Below are positions 9,855 to 17,960 of a DNA stretch of 64,000 bases, piece after piece; within the stretch, counting starts at the first letter, position 1; the number at the start of each line of letters is the position of its first letter. Below the pieces are notes generated by a model. It was not told the origin of the DNA. It searched no databases and worked only from the letters and a program-made list of their open reading frames with translations. The stretch comes from DATFVA01 sp963815785 (lineage in GTDB: Bacteria > Bacteroidota > Ignavibacteria > Ignavibacteriales > Ignavibacteriaceae), in assembly GCA_963815785.1 (NCBI GenBank), contig CAWFHZ010000011.1, positions 1-64,000 on the forward strand, in the 5' to 3' direction. A program made the translations under genes and the position numbers.

Positions 9855-9989
9855 TTATTTTAATTTTTGACCAAGAGATTCGGGTTTGTTTTTATCGTTT
9901 TTTTTATCTCTTTTTGCCGCTTTTTTTTCTTTCATAGTTTTCAATGGTTCTTTCTTTGAACCTTTTTGTGTGTTTTGACCTTTGCTCAT
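9855..9989 (-). CDS. Small lysine-rich protein (44 residues)
   Basis: The frame runs from ATG 9989 to TAA 9855 and encodes a 44-residue protein beginning MSKGQNTQKGSKKEPLKTMK and ending ESLGQKLK. About a third of the residues are lysine, and hydrophobics are nearly absent, so it should be basic, soluble and probably disordered. I recall similar short SKGQN-type Lys-rich proteins in Bacteroidota genomes, but I cannot name a family or function. Possible roles include nucleic-acid binding. Copy 1 of the recurring 31-bp element lies 78 bp upstream, which argues that the frame is really expressed. The ribosome site is weak. Confidence 0.6.
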   Translation of the reverse strand: MSKGQNTQKGSKKEPLKTMKEKKAAKRDKKNDKNKPESLGQKLK

Positions 9990-10066
9990 TTTATAACTCA
10001 CTTTGTTTTTAACTAACCATTAATATTGCATTAGAATACATTGAAAGACTATTAAGATCAATAGAC

Positions 10067-10097
10067 CAAAAGGATGAAAAAGGGACTACATCATTAT
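10067..10097 (-). promoter_or_regulatory. Recurring 31-bp element, copy 1
   Basis: This copy reads CAAAAGGATGAAAAAGGG then ACTACATCATTAT on the plus strand. The left part and the CATC match the other seven copies, while the last five bases do not. It lies 78 bp before the start of the Lys-rich gene at 9989, which it faces from upstream. Confidence 0.6.
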
Positions 10098-10404
10098 GCC
10101 TCTTATGTATGGATCAACGAAGGAAAATCCGCAGAAATACTTGTCCATCCATCAGTTGAATAAAGTTAGTAATAAGCCTGAAACAAGAATCGTCGGTTAT
10201 TCCGGTTGATCCCACGGCTAAAAAGATTTGTCTTTTGGTTTGTAGTTGTAGCTCATTGCCAAGGAATTACAAATATCAAAAACTTTTTCAAATTTATTTT
10301 GCAATATTCCCAATTGTTTCAATAACTTGATTAAAGAGGAGAGTTATCTGCTGATTATGTTTTTTCTTCCTTTAACATAATATCCCACCTTCTAATCAAC
10401 CAAA
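10098..10404. other. Gap with a possible decayed small gene (10218-10378, minus strand)
   Basis: No intact gene is visible here. On the minus strand an AGGTGG site precedes an ATG at 10378 (MLKEEK) that stops at once. Adding one A to its A-run would join it to HNQQITLLFNQVIETIGNIA, and a second shift would continue to NKFEKVFDICNSLAMSYNY and a stop at 10218. This could be a small gene broken by two indels, or a chance pattern. Confidence 0.25.
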
Positions 10405-10629
10405 TTAAATCTCTGAAACTATTTTTTGCAATTCTTCTTTATTTAAGCAAAACTTAATTTTAAGTTCCTCCCAAAGCATGCCATTTTTCACTTCATCAAA
10501 TCGCAAATCATTATCAGTTAATTTTGGGTATTTCTTTTTAAGTTTAGCCTTTTTGATGTACCAATTTTCCACTATTGAATGAGTAGAATTTGAAAATTGC
10601 TGAACTATTTTACCTTTTCCGAGTATCAT
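10405..10629 (-). CDS. Small CsbD-like stress protein
   Basis: The 74-residue protein contains NWYIKKAKLKKKYPKLTDND, followed by LRFDEVKNGMLWEELKIKF. This matches the pattern of the CsbD-like general stress family (W-x2-K-x-K-x-K-x6-LTDDDL, then a short acidic helix and a KTREEL-like end, here LNKEELQKIV). In other bacteria csbD genes are induced by general or envelope stress; the biochemical function is unknown. Several conserved glycines of typical CsbD are missing, so this is a divergent member. Copy 2 of the 31-bp element lies 70 bp upstream of ATG 10629, supporting stress-type control. No strong ribosome site is visible. Confidence 0.6.
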   Translation of the reverse strand: MILGKGKIVQQFSNSTHSIVENWYIKKAKLKKKYPKLTDNDLRFDEVKNGMLWEELKIKFCLNKEELQKIVSEI

Positions 10630-10698
10630 TTTTTAATCTCATTATTATGCAATTTTTATATAAGATATTATCAAGTAATAAGATACTACACAATGGTA

Positions 10699-10729
10699 CA
10701 AAGGGATGAAAAAAGGACTACATCTTTTG
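10699..10729 (-). promoter_or_regulatory. Recurring 31-bp element, copy 2
   Basis: CAAAGGGATG, then AAAAAAGGACTA, then CATCTTTTG: both ends match the consensus fully. The two ends form an imperfect inverted repeat, and GGGAT/GGAC also recur one helical turn apart. It lies 70 bp upstream of the CsbD-like gene. Confidence 0.7.
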
Positions 10730-10802
10730 AATGAGAGAAAATGATAAAAATAAAATGAATTAATGAAAAATAATTTTTGTTTCAATTGGGAGTTAAAACA
10801 AT

Positions 10803-10845
10803 TATAAAAATGGAAATGAATAAGATTGACTTTTCATTTCCATTT
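10803..10845 (-). terminator. Terminator after tetraheme cytochrome
   Basis: AAATGGAAATGAA (10808-10820) and TTCATTTCCATTT (10833-10845) form a perfect 13-bp stem with a 12-nt loop. On the minus strand it is followed by TTTTTATAATT and lies about 40 bp beyond the cytochrome stop. Confidence 0.8.
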
Positions 10846-10883
10846 AATTTTTATTCGATATTTCTTTATTCCATAAATAATTC

Positions 10884-11447
10884 TTATTTGCTGCTTTTAG
10901 GAATATCATGTTTAATTTTCGTCCACATTTCTGAAAAGTCGGATTTGCTTGAATCAAAAGTCGGACTTTCAGAATTATGACATTCTTTGCATAATGCGAA
11001 ACGTTCTTCATCAGTTTTAAATACTTTAAGACCATTAGCAATTGCTTCTTTTTCATTTTTCATTGTTTTAAGATTTTTATAATCACTGCCTGCTCCATGG
11101 CACGTTTCACATTGTACGCCATCTTCCATTTTGAATTTTGCTGTTTTTAATGAGGCATTAATGTTGTATCCACTAACATGACATTTTAAACAGGCTTCAC
11201 TTAGTACTGCATTTGTTGATAATCCTTTTGCTTTAGCAATACTATCTGCCTCCGCTGTTTTTAGAGTTTCATAGGCTTTGGAATGAGCACTGGCTTTCCA
11301 GATATCAATTTGTTCCCCTTGTTTTTCAGATTTGTGGCACATGCCGCAAGTCTCAACGCCTACAAATGAATGGCTGGCAAGGGAATCCTGCGCCAATAAT
11401 GCATTAGTTGCGAACAAAATTATTATAACTGCAATTTTCTTAAACAT
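10884..11447 (-). CDS. Periplasmic tetraheme c-type cytochrome (cytochrome c554-like)
   Basis: The 187-residue protein has a signal peptide (MFKKIAVIIILFATNALLA) and four heme-binding motifs: CGMCH (34-38), CLKCH (86-90), CETCH (113-117) and CKECH (153-157). The SAHSKAYETL segment after the first heme and the spacing of the motifs resemble the cytochrome c554 family, which shuttles electrons in the periplasm. I chose ATG 11447, with GGGAG just upstream, over a TTG four codons earlier that overlaps the ribosome site. The small membrane gene at 11501-11686 is 53 bp upstream on the same strand. The redox partner is unknown. A strong terminator follows. Confidence 0.88.
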   Translation of the reverse strand: MFKKIAVIIILFATNALLAQDSLASHSFVGVETCGMCHKSEKQGEQIDIWKASAHSKAYETLKTAEADSIAKAKGLSTNAVLSEACLKCHVSGYNINASLKTAKFKMEDGVQCETCHGAGSDYKNLKTMKNEKEAIANGLKVFKTDEERFALCKECHNSESPTFDSSKSDFSEMWTKIKHDIPKSSK

Positions 11448-11500
11448 TTTTTCTCCCAATATTTTGTTTAATTTGTTTAACTAGATCAAAATAATATATA

Positions 11501-11686
11501 CTAATTTTCTGAATCGGATTTTTCTTTCTGCCGGGTCTTCCTCACTCCGCCCATAATACCAATACCCAGTATTACAAAGACTCCAACGGTAATCCAGATT
11601 GGTGTAGCACCTAATAAATAGGCTGCCAGTCCTAGTCCACCGACTAAAATGACCGTCCCTATTAAATAAATTGCAAAGTTAGACAT
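11501..11686 (-). CDS. Small two-helix membrane protein
   Basis: The 61-residue protein has two hydrophobic helices (residues 4-26 and 30-46) separated by a short turn (GATPIW), then a basic and polar tail (RKTRQKEKSDSEN). Start ATG 11686 has AGGA upstream. I do not recognise a family. It precedes the tetraheme cytochrome on the same strand and could be co-transcribed with it. About 55 bp upstream is AAGCCGGCTT (11743-11752), a perfect 10-bp palindrome that may be a control site or chance. Confidence 0.6.
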   Translation of the reverse strand: MSNFAIYLIGTVILVGGLGLAAYLLGATPIWITVGVFVILGIGIMGGVRKTRQKEKSDSEN

Positions 11687-11912
11687 CTGAATTTTCCTTT
11701 TATTTTATTGCCATTGTTTTATGAGGTATTTTAAAATTAATAAAGCCGGCTTAATTTTTATTTAATTATTCTTATTACATCCTTACTTTATTGTTTACCG
11801 AAAGTAACTCCACCACTACGCTGTAACCATACATAACAAGTGATAAAGTAAAACCTACAACTAATAATATTGAGTCATACAATGAAAATCTCCACTCTGT
11901 ATTTTCAACTCT

Positions 11913-12941
11913 TTAATTTGTGAGAATAACTTTCAGGGTTTTTTCTTTCGCTGCATTTCCAAATGTATCATACGCTTTCATTATATCATTCAAATTAAAA
12001 TGATGAGTGATTAACTGCTTCGGTTTCAGTTTACCTGAAATTACTGTCTTCAACAACATTGGTATTGTTACTGTATCGACAAGCCGGGTTGTAATTGTAA
12101 TATTGGCTGACCATAATTTTTCCAGATGAAGTTCGACAGGTTTTCCGTGAACACCCACGTTTGCTAAATGTCCGCCTGCCGCAACAATTGACTGGCAGAT
12201 ATCAAACGTAGGAACAATACCCACAGCTTCGATAGCGACATCAACACCTTTGCCATCGGTGAGTTTCATTATTTCCTTTACGGCATTTTTTGAGATTAGT
12301 TTTGTTGCTCCGAAAGTTTTAGCAACCTTTAGCCTGTTTTCATCCAGGTCTACCATAATAATTTCAGAGGGGGAATAAAATTCTACTGTTAGCAGGGCTG
12401 CAAGCCCGATTGGTCCCGCGCCGATGATTGCAACTGTATCTCCCGGTTTTACTTGTCCTTTAAGAACTCCGCATTCAAACCCTGTCGGTAAAATATCACT
12501 CAACATTACAATAGCTTCCTCATCTACACCATCCGGGATGTGATAAAGACTTGTATCGGCATGAGGAATTCTTACATATTCTGCCTGTGTTCCATCAATC
12601 ATATGGCCGAGAATCCAGCCGCCGGTTTCACAATGTGAATACATTCCTTTTTTACAGGCATCACAAATTCCGCAGGCTGTTATACAGGAAATCAAAACTT
12701 TGTCACCGGCTTTAAAATTTGAAACTCCTTTTCCGGCTTCTTCAATAATTCCAACACCTTCGTGTCCTAGAGTAAGGCCATCAACTACTTCAGGAACATC
12801 TCCTTTCATGATGTGAAGATCAGTTCCACATATTGTGGTTTTTGTTATCTTGATAATCGCATCGGACGAATCTTTAATTACAGGTTTTGGTTTTTCTTCC
12901 CAGGCACGTTTACCAGACCCGTGATATACTAATGCTTTCAT
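11913..12941 (-). CDS. Zinc-dependent alcohol dehydrogenase (MDR family)
   Basis: The 342-residue enzyme oxidises an alcohol or reduces an aldehyde or ketone with NAD(P). The catalytic zinc ligands Cys38 (TICGTDLH) and His60-Glu61 (LGHEGVG) are present, as are all four structural-zinc cysteines (C90, C93, C96, C104 in CGICDACKKGMYSHC). The Rossmann motif GAGPIGL is near residue 175, and VDLDENRL follows, suggesting NAD preference. The gene is 15 bp downstream of a GH130 enzyme and a glycosyltransferase, so it closes a three-gene operon. Its substrate might be linked to sugar metabolism, but the family is too broad to say. Confidence 0.88.
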   Translation of the reverse strand: MKALVYHGSGKRAWEEKPKPVIKDSSDAIIKITKTTICGTDLHIMKGDVPEVVDGLTLGHEGVGIIEEAGKGVSNFKAGDKVLISCITACGICDACKKGMYSHCETGGWILGHMIDGTQAEYVRIPHADTSLYHIPDGVDEEAIVMLSDILPTGFECGVLKGQVKPGDTVAIIGAGPIGLAALLTVEFYSPSEIIMVDLDENRLKVAKTFGATKLISKNAVKEIMKLTDGKGVDVAIEAVGIVPTFDICQSIVAAGGHLANVGVHGKPVELHLEKLWSANITITTRLVDTVTIPMLLKTVISGKLKPKQLITHHFNLNDIMKAYDTFGNAAKEKTLKVILTN

Positions 12942-12956
12942 TATTCTTTCCTTTCT

Positions 12957-13901
12957 TTATGAACTATGCTCATCGAGCCACTTTAACATTTCCTTAATAC
13001 TGGCAGTAGCCATGGCAATGCAGGTGTCTGCCGCACCATAGTAAATTCTAAGTGTATCCCCATCCGGTGCTATAGTGTATCCGCAGGGAAAAACAACATT
13101 GCCAACGTCTCCGTGTTGCTCGTAGGGTTCTTCCGGTGAAAAAATCCATTCGTTCCCTCTCTTTAGGCAAATCTCAGGTTTATTTAAATCAAACAGCGCA
13201 AGTCCTAACCTGTAAATACATCCACCACATGGTTGTTTTACTCCGTGATATATAACGAGCCAACCTTGCGGCGTTTCGATAGGCGGCGGTGAAAGACCAA
13301 TTTTATTTGCATCCCACCAAGCACCCTTCCGTGCATTCATCATTAACTTGTGGCTTCCCCAATGTATCAAATCGGGTGAATAGGAAATCCACATATGTGC
13401 TCTGGGTGCGCTAATCGGACGATGAATTAATCCCCAATATTTCCCTATACGATGTGGAAGAAGAACCGCATCTTTATCTTCAGGCGACATTATAAGACCA
13501 TAACGTTCAAATTCTTTAAAATCTTCTGTCAGTGCCAGGGCAACCCCGGGGCCATCCCTGGTATATGCGGTATAAACGATTGCATATTTTTTTAATTCTT
13601 CAACGAAAGTGATACGGGGATCTTCAATGCCCCACAATTCCTCCGGGAAATTATCCGGATCAGGTAATAAGGTTGGTTGTGTGTCTATCTTCCAGTTATC
13701 TACTCCATTTTCAGAACGGGCAGCGCAAAAGTGTGAAAGTCCACGCCGGTCTTCCACCCTGCACAGCAACAACGTTTTTCCATCGGGCAGCAAAGTTGCG
13801 CCAGCATTGAATACACTATTAATTGGATAGGGCCAATTATCCGCAGTTAGAATTGGGTTTAGTTTATTCCGGTGAAAAAGTTTTTCATGCTGATTGTTCA
13901 T
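12957..13901 (-). CDS. GH130-family glycoside phosphorylase or hydrolase
   Basis: The 314-residue protein has the five-bladed GH130 pattern: VFNAGATLL, RVEDRRGLS, WGIEDPRIT (Asp94 being the expected general acid), HRPISAPRA, VIYHGVK and IYYGAADT. GH130 enzymes mostly phosphorolyse or hydrolyse beta-1,2- or beta-1,4-mannosides. No signal peptide is present, so it acts in the cytoplasm. The ATG at 13901 overlaps the stop of the upstream glycosyltransferase gene by four bases, so the two are translationally coupled. I infer that they act on the same glycan, one building and one trimming or recycling it. Phosphorylase versus hydrolase cannot be decided here. Confidence 0.85.
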   Translation of the reverse strand: MNNQHEKLFHRNKLNPILTADNWPYPINSVFNAGATLLPDGKTLLLCRVEDRRGLSHFCAARSENGVDNWKIDTQPTLLPDPDNFPEELWGIEDPRITFVEELKKYAIVYTAYTRDGPGVALALTEDFKEFERYGLIMSPEDKDAVLLPHRIGKYWGLIHRPISAPRAHMWISYSPDLIHWGSHKLMMNARKGAWWDANKIGLSPPPIETPQGWLVIYHGVKQPCGGCIYRLGLALFDLNKPEICLKRGNEWIFSPEEPYEQHGDVGNVVFPCGYTIAPDGDTLRIYYGAADTCIAMATASIKEMLKWLDEHSS

Positions 13902-16183
13902 TTTATTATTGTCTCCATGGATAAAAGTGAATGCTCTGCAAGGCGTAATTCCAGTAATGATTGTAAAAAAGCCAGGGTAGATTCTGCTCCCTGGTTTTCA
14001 TTTAATCTGTCAGAGTGTAAACCATCGCGGCAGCCTCCTGTTGTTGCATCGTAAATTGGAAGATTTAAATCATTGCGTCCGAGAAACCACTCAAATGCAC
14101 GGTGTGCCTCTTTGTGCCAGAATTTGTCGCCGGTAATTCTAAAAGCCTCAAGGCATGCCGATACCATTGTCTGAGCTTCAACCGGCTGTTGATCGAAACG
14201 TGCACGTTCTCCACCATCTTTATAAAATCCATTAGAACCGATCGGGACAAAGTGCCCGGCATCTGCACGGTGTAATTCAGTAATCCAGTTTAATGATTCT
14301 AATCCAGCATTAATCATAGATTTATTTGACATTGATTTTCCGGAAATGAGTAAAGCATGAGGCAGTACTGCATTGCAGTATGATAATTCTTTTTCGTACC
14401 AGCGCCATTCATCAGAACGATTATTTTTATATAATGTAAGCAGCCGGCCTGAAAGCTCATCCCGCACATGGCTCGCCCTGCTGTCACCTGCAAATTTTTG
14501 TGAATATTCATAAATGCCAATAAGAGCAAACGCCCAGGCTCTCGGGCTGGTTGTTAAGAGAATTGAAGGTAAAGTTTGTTCAAACAGCCACCCGGCCATA
14601 CTATTAAGTGCCGGAGTTTCAGAATGATTTAATACTGTCCCCAATGCTAAAAGTGCACGTCCATGACTGTCATCTGATCCGGATTCCTCCAGCCAATTTC
14701 GTTGATAGCTCATAAAATTTCTAAAACGTTTTGTCTTTTCATTAAATGCAAACCCCAGGAAGGCAAGATAACGGGAAGCTAATTCCAAACTCTTGCTGCT
14801 GCCAATTTCCTGTAAGAGAATGCTGACTAACAATGCCCGTGCATTGTCATCAGTTGTGTAGCCATGAGAATAATTTGGAACAGTAAAAAGAGCATGCTGA
14901 AATATTCCGGTATAGTCAGTCAAACGGAATAATTGATCGAGCTTTAACGGGGGTAACTCACCCGGGTTTTTATCAAGTGCTTTGGCTATAAATCCTGGTG
15001 AAATATAATGCCGGCGTTCAGCACGTGCACGATCAAAACTTTCCATATAACGTTGAGCTACTTCGGGCCAAATCATAGCACGCCCGAACTTGTATGCACG
15101 TTTTCGCATTGCATGCCGTTCTGCTTCGTTATTCAATAAATTAATAACCTGCTCTGCTAATGCATTGGTATCGCGGAATGGAAACAAAACCCCGCGTCCG
15201 TCCGAAAGCATTTCCTGTGCGTACCAGTAAGGTGTTGAGATAATCGCTTTCCCTGCTCCTAATGTATAGGCAAGGGTTCCTGATGTAATTTGTGCCTCAT
15301 TAAGATAAGGAGTAATATAAATATCAGCTGCACCTATAAACTCTACAAGTTCTTCCAAACTGACAAAGCGGTTATAAAAGATAACATTACTTTCCACACC
15401 TTTTTGTTGAGCAAGCCATTGCAAAGAAAGACGGTATGTTTCACCCTCATTATGAATAACCTGTGGATGTGTTACTCCAACTACTATATATACAACATTG
15501 GGATAACTGGCGACGATTTCGGGTAAAGCAGAAATAACAGTTTCTATTCCTTTGTTCGATGAAAGTAAGCCAAAACTTAGTAATACGATTTTACCTTCTA
15601 CTCCGAATATATCTTTATTAAAACTTGGGTCAACAAACGGTACATCGGGAATGCCGTGTGGAATTAAATCAATCTTATCCAATGGAACATCGTAAATTTC
15701 GTGTAAAAATTCGGTGCCTCGATTACTCATTACAACCAGCCGGTCAGATAATGCAGCAACTTCTTCCAATACCCTGCGCTGATCCGGATCCGGGCTTTTT
15801 AGTATCGTATGTAAAGTTGTAACAATTGGCATTCGTAATCCACGCAGCAGTGCGAGGATGTGGCTTCCAGATTTCCCTCCGAATATTCCATACTCAAACT
15901 GCAGGCATACCATATCAACATTGTTGATATTTAAAAAATCCGAGGCTCTTAAGTAAGAATCTATATCTTTTTCTGTGAGTTCAAACCTTACTCTGGCGGG
16001 ATACTTATAGCCGGATGAAATATCGTTGACCGGCATTGCAATACACGTTGTATCAGGGTATTGTGATGCAATTGCCTCACATAAATCGGTTGTAAATGTG
16101 GCAATTCCACATTGGCGTGGTAAATAATTTCCAATGAAAGCTATCCGGTTCAGAGTTGAATTTGAAATATTTTGTTTCGACAT
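13898..16183 (-). CDS. GT4 glycosyltransferase fused to an alpha-helical barrel-like domain
   Basis: Of 761 residues, the first roughly 395 form a GT-B glycosyltransferase of family 4. The N-terminal substrate-side motif is NYLPRQCGIATF and the donor-binding half has SFGLLSSNKGIE, VVGVTHP and SGTLAYTLGAGKAIISTPY. The rest (about 410-761) is helical, with conserved patches HGYTTDDNARALL, SDDSHGRALLALG and DGGERARFDQQPVEA that recall alpha/alpha-barrel glycan enzymes. The same two-domain layout occurs next to GH130 genes in other bacteria as I recall. It likely transfers a sugar from a nucleotide donor; acceptor and product are unknown. It heads the operon with GH130 and the dehydrogenase. Start ATG 16183. 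Confidence 0.8.
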   Translation of the reverse strand: MSKQNISNSTLNRIAFIGNYLPRQCGIATFTTDLCEAIASQYPDTTCIAMPVNDISSGYKYPARVRFELTEKDIDSYLRASDFLNINNVDMVCLQFEYGIFGGKSGSHILALLRGLRMPIVTTLHTILKSPDPDQRRVLEEVAALSDRLVVMSNRGTEFLHEIYDVPLDKIDLIPHGIPDVPFVDPSFNKDIFGVEGKIVLLSFGLLSSNKGIETVISALPEIVASYPNVVYIVVGVTHPQVIHNEGETYRLSLQWLAQQKGVESNVIFYNRFVSLEELVEFIGAADIYITPYLNEAQITSGTLAYTLGAGKAIISTPYWYAQEMLSDGRGVLFPFRDTNALAEQVINLLNNEAERHAMRKRAYKFGRAMIWPEVAQRYMESFDRARAERRHYISPGFIAKALDKNPGELPPLKLDQLFRLTDYTGIFQHALFTVPNYSHGYTTDDNARALLVSILLQEIGSSKSLELASRYLAFLGFAFNEKTKRFRNFMSYQRNWLEESGSDDSHGRALLALGTVLNHSETPALNSMAGWLFEQTLPSILLTTSPRAWAFALIGIYEYSQKFAGDSRASHVRDELSGRLLTLYKNNRSDEWRWYEKELSYCNAVLPHALLISGKSMSNKSMINAGLESLNWITELHRADAGHFVPIGSNGFYKDGGERARFDQQPVEAQTMVSACLEAFRITGDKFWHKEAHRAFEWFLGRNDLNLPIYDATTGGCRDGLHSDRLNENQGAESTLAFLQSLLELRLAEHSLLSMETIIK

Positions 16184-16237
16184 TAATGTCCGTTTCTTTT
16201 GAAAAAAGTATTGCGTTAAAGAGTCACTACATTTTTT

Positions 16238-17101
16238 CTACTCTTGTTTGTTTTTCTGAGGTAATATTCCTGCCAAATCTCCAATAACATTAACAAGCTG
16301 TTGATTAGCGGGAACTATTATCTTGGCGTTATTCTCAAGAGCCGCCTGTGCTGTTTCAAGTCTTTTTAAAAGTTGTGAATTACCGACGAAATATTTGTCT
16401 GCCGCTTCATTCACTAATTTTATGGCTGCAGCGTCTCCTTCTGCCTGTAATATTTTCGATTGCTTGTAGCCTTCAGCTTCTTTAATCTTGGCGCGTTTTT
16501 CTCCGTCAGCTACTGTTTCTCTTGCTGAAGCAAAATCAATTGCAGCGACTTTTTCATTCTCGGCTTTCACAACCTTGTTCATTGTTTCCTGCACATCCGG
16601 CGGGGGGTCAATCTCTTTTAATTCTGTGCGGACTATTTCGATTCCCCAGCTTTGTGTTTCATCAAGAAGGGTTCTATGAAGCTCCGAATTAATTTTACCT
16701 CTTTCGCTGTTGGCAGATTTTAAAGTAAGTGTCCCGATAATATTTCTTAAGGTCGTCCTGGCTAGATTGACGATCTGGTACATGTAATTATTCACGTTGT
16801 AAATCGAATTTTTTACACTCTCTTCATCGGCTTTTACTTTAAAATAAACCTGAGCATCAACTCTTGCATTTAAATTATCATTAGTTATAATTTCCTGGGG
16901 TTCAGCATTTATCATCGATTCTGTGATGTTAATTCTGTACATCCGTTCGATAAAAGGGAAAATCCAGTGAAATCCCGGATTTGCAAAACGATTGTATTTT
17001 CCCAGCCGCTCAGTCAGACCCCGTTGAGTCGGTCTGACAATTCTGCTTCCTAAAAGAAACAAAAGTATGATTGGGATAAAAACATATAAAAGAACTTCCA
17101 T
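16238..17101 (-). CDS. SPFH/band 7 membrane protein, stomatin type
   Basis: The 287-residue protein has one N-terminal membrane helix (residues 2-20), then the SPFH core (PTQRGLTERLGKYNRFANPG, VYFKVKADEESV, LTLKSANSERGKIN, IVRTELKEIDPPPDVQETMN) and a coiled region rich in Ala and Glu (EKVAAIDFASARETVADGEK, KILQAEGDAAAIKL). Stomatin-like proteins form ring oligomers that organise membrane microdomains and protease partners. I chose ATG 17101 with AGGAG six bases upstream; a TTG two codons earlier is inside the ribosome site. No NfeD partner gene is adjacent. Copy 3 of the 31-bp element is 195 bp upstream. Confidence 0.88.
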   Translation of the reverse strand: MEVLLYVFIPIILLFLLGSRIVRPTQRGLTERLGKYNRFANPGFHWIFPFIERMYRINITESMINAEPQEIITNDNLNARVDAQVYFKVKADEESVKNSIYNVNNYMYQIVNLARTTLRNIIGTLTLKSANSERGKINSELHRTLLDETQSWGIEIVRTELKEIDPPPDVQETMNKVVKAENEKVAAIDFASARETVADGEKRAKIKEAEGYKQSKILQAEGDAAAIKLVNEAADKYFVGNSQLLKRLETAQAALENNAKIIVPANQQLVNVIGDLAGILPQKNKQE

Positions 17102-17433
17102 TCTCAACTCCTGTTTTCAAAACATTATTAGAACTAAACTATTATCCTCTCAAAGCCACGATTTTTGCGGACCTCAGAAGTTTTATTCAATATCATTTCT
17201 GAATTTTTCATAATTAACTCAGCTGTGTGGTAAATTATTTTTTCATTACCGCTTACTAATGAAAATACATAGACGGCGTAATTATGTAAATCAGCCAAAG
17301 GGATGAAAAAGGAACTACATCCTTTACAGAATGAATTGCAGAATTAAAAATGAATTTTGAGGATATTCAAAAAATGATCTGAACAATAAAATTGTACTGA
17401 CCGACTCACTTTTGCCGAATGAAGAGCAAAAGT
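17102..17433. other. Gap with element copy 3 and a possible 54-residue frame
   Basis: Besides the element at 17296-17326, the minus strand holds an open frame from TTG 17298 to TAG 17134 (ADLHNYAVYVFSLVSGNE near its start). The TTG lies inside the element and no ribosome site is visible. It may be chance. A weak hairpin (ACTTTTGC at 17408-17415 and GCAAAAGT at 17426-17433) touches the end of the next gene but lacks a T run. Confidence 0.25.
17296..17326 (-). promoter_or_regulatory. Recurring 31-bp element, copy 3
   Basis: CAAAGGGATG, then AAAAAGGAACTA, then CATCCTTTA: this is the copy with the best inverted-repeat symmetry (AAAGGGATG against CATCCTTT). It lies 195 bp upstream of the SPFH gene start. 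Confidence 0.7.
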
Positions 17434-17931
17434 TTATTCAAAGAAATATCTTATTCCCAGTCCAGCATCAAATCCCAACCCTGTAAGCGGGGTTAGCTGA
17501 AAAACCGGGACCAACTCAACAAACACATCTATAGGAGTTGAGCGAGGAAACCATGCTATACCGATTACTCCTCTTACACCAATGGAAGCGTCATAACCTC
17601 CGCCTGTATTGAACCTTCCACCTACACCATAGTACACGGGAAATCTTTCTGTAGAATTTATTGCATTAAAGGAATGCCAGAGATAATCCATATGAAAATG
17701 GACACGACCTGAATTATTATAATAACCCTTGTATTTGATACGATCACCACCCAATCCTACGCCAAGGCCAAAATCAAAAGCATTGACTTTTGATGTCCAG
17801 AGTTTTGCACTCAACCCGGTTGGTTCTCCTATAATTATTCCAAGTCCAAATCCGTGATCCTGAGCAGTAACTGGTTTTGCTAAGATTATCATTAAACCCA
17901 AAAATAAACCAAATAATATATTTTTTTTCAT
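17434..17931 (-). CDS. Outer-membrane beta-barrel protein
   Basis: The 165-residue protein has a signal peptide ending at KPVTA. The rest has the alternating, glycine-rich strands of a small porin-like barrel (GFGLGIIIGEPTGLSAKLWT, YYGVGGRFNTGGGYDASIGV) and ends in GIRYFFE. Similar small barrels are common lipoprotein or OmpW-like envelope proteins in Bacteroidota; the function is unknown. I chose ATG 17931 with AAGGA upstream over an ATG seven codons earlier. It is 29 bp downstream of the DUF4382 lipoprotein gene on the same strand, so the two probably form an operon. Confidence 0.75.
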   Translation of the reverse strand: MKKNILFGLFLGLMIILAKPVTAQDHGFGLGIIIGEPTGLSAKLWTSKVNAFDFGLGVGLGGDRIKYKGYYNNSGRVHFHMDYLWHSFNAINSTERFPVYYGVGGRFNTGGGYDASIGVRGVIGIAWFPRSTPIDVFVELVPVFQLTPLTGLGFDAGLGIRYFFE

Positions 17932-17960
17932 AACTATAATTCCTTTATCCATTGTTAAAT

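Noticed and set aside
11775..11890. A start-less minus-strand frame encoding a short hydrophobic stretch (YDSILLVVGFTLSLVMYGYS)
   Set aside because: No ATG or ribosome site is present; it could be a relic of a membrane gene, but the evidence is too thin.
16184..16237. A partial match to the 31-bp element (GTCACTACATTTTTT) before the glycosyltransferase gene
   Set aside because: Only the centre matches; the conserved left end GGGATG is absent.
17134..17298. A 54-codon frame on the minus strand starting with TTG inside element copy 3
   Set aside because: The amino acid pattern is plausible, but there is no ribosome site and the start would sit in a regulatory element. Kept only as a note in the gap entry.
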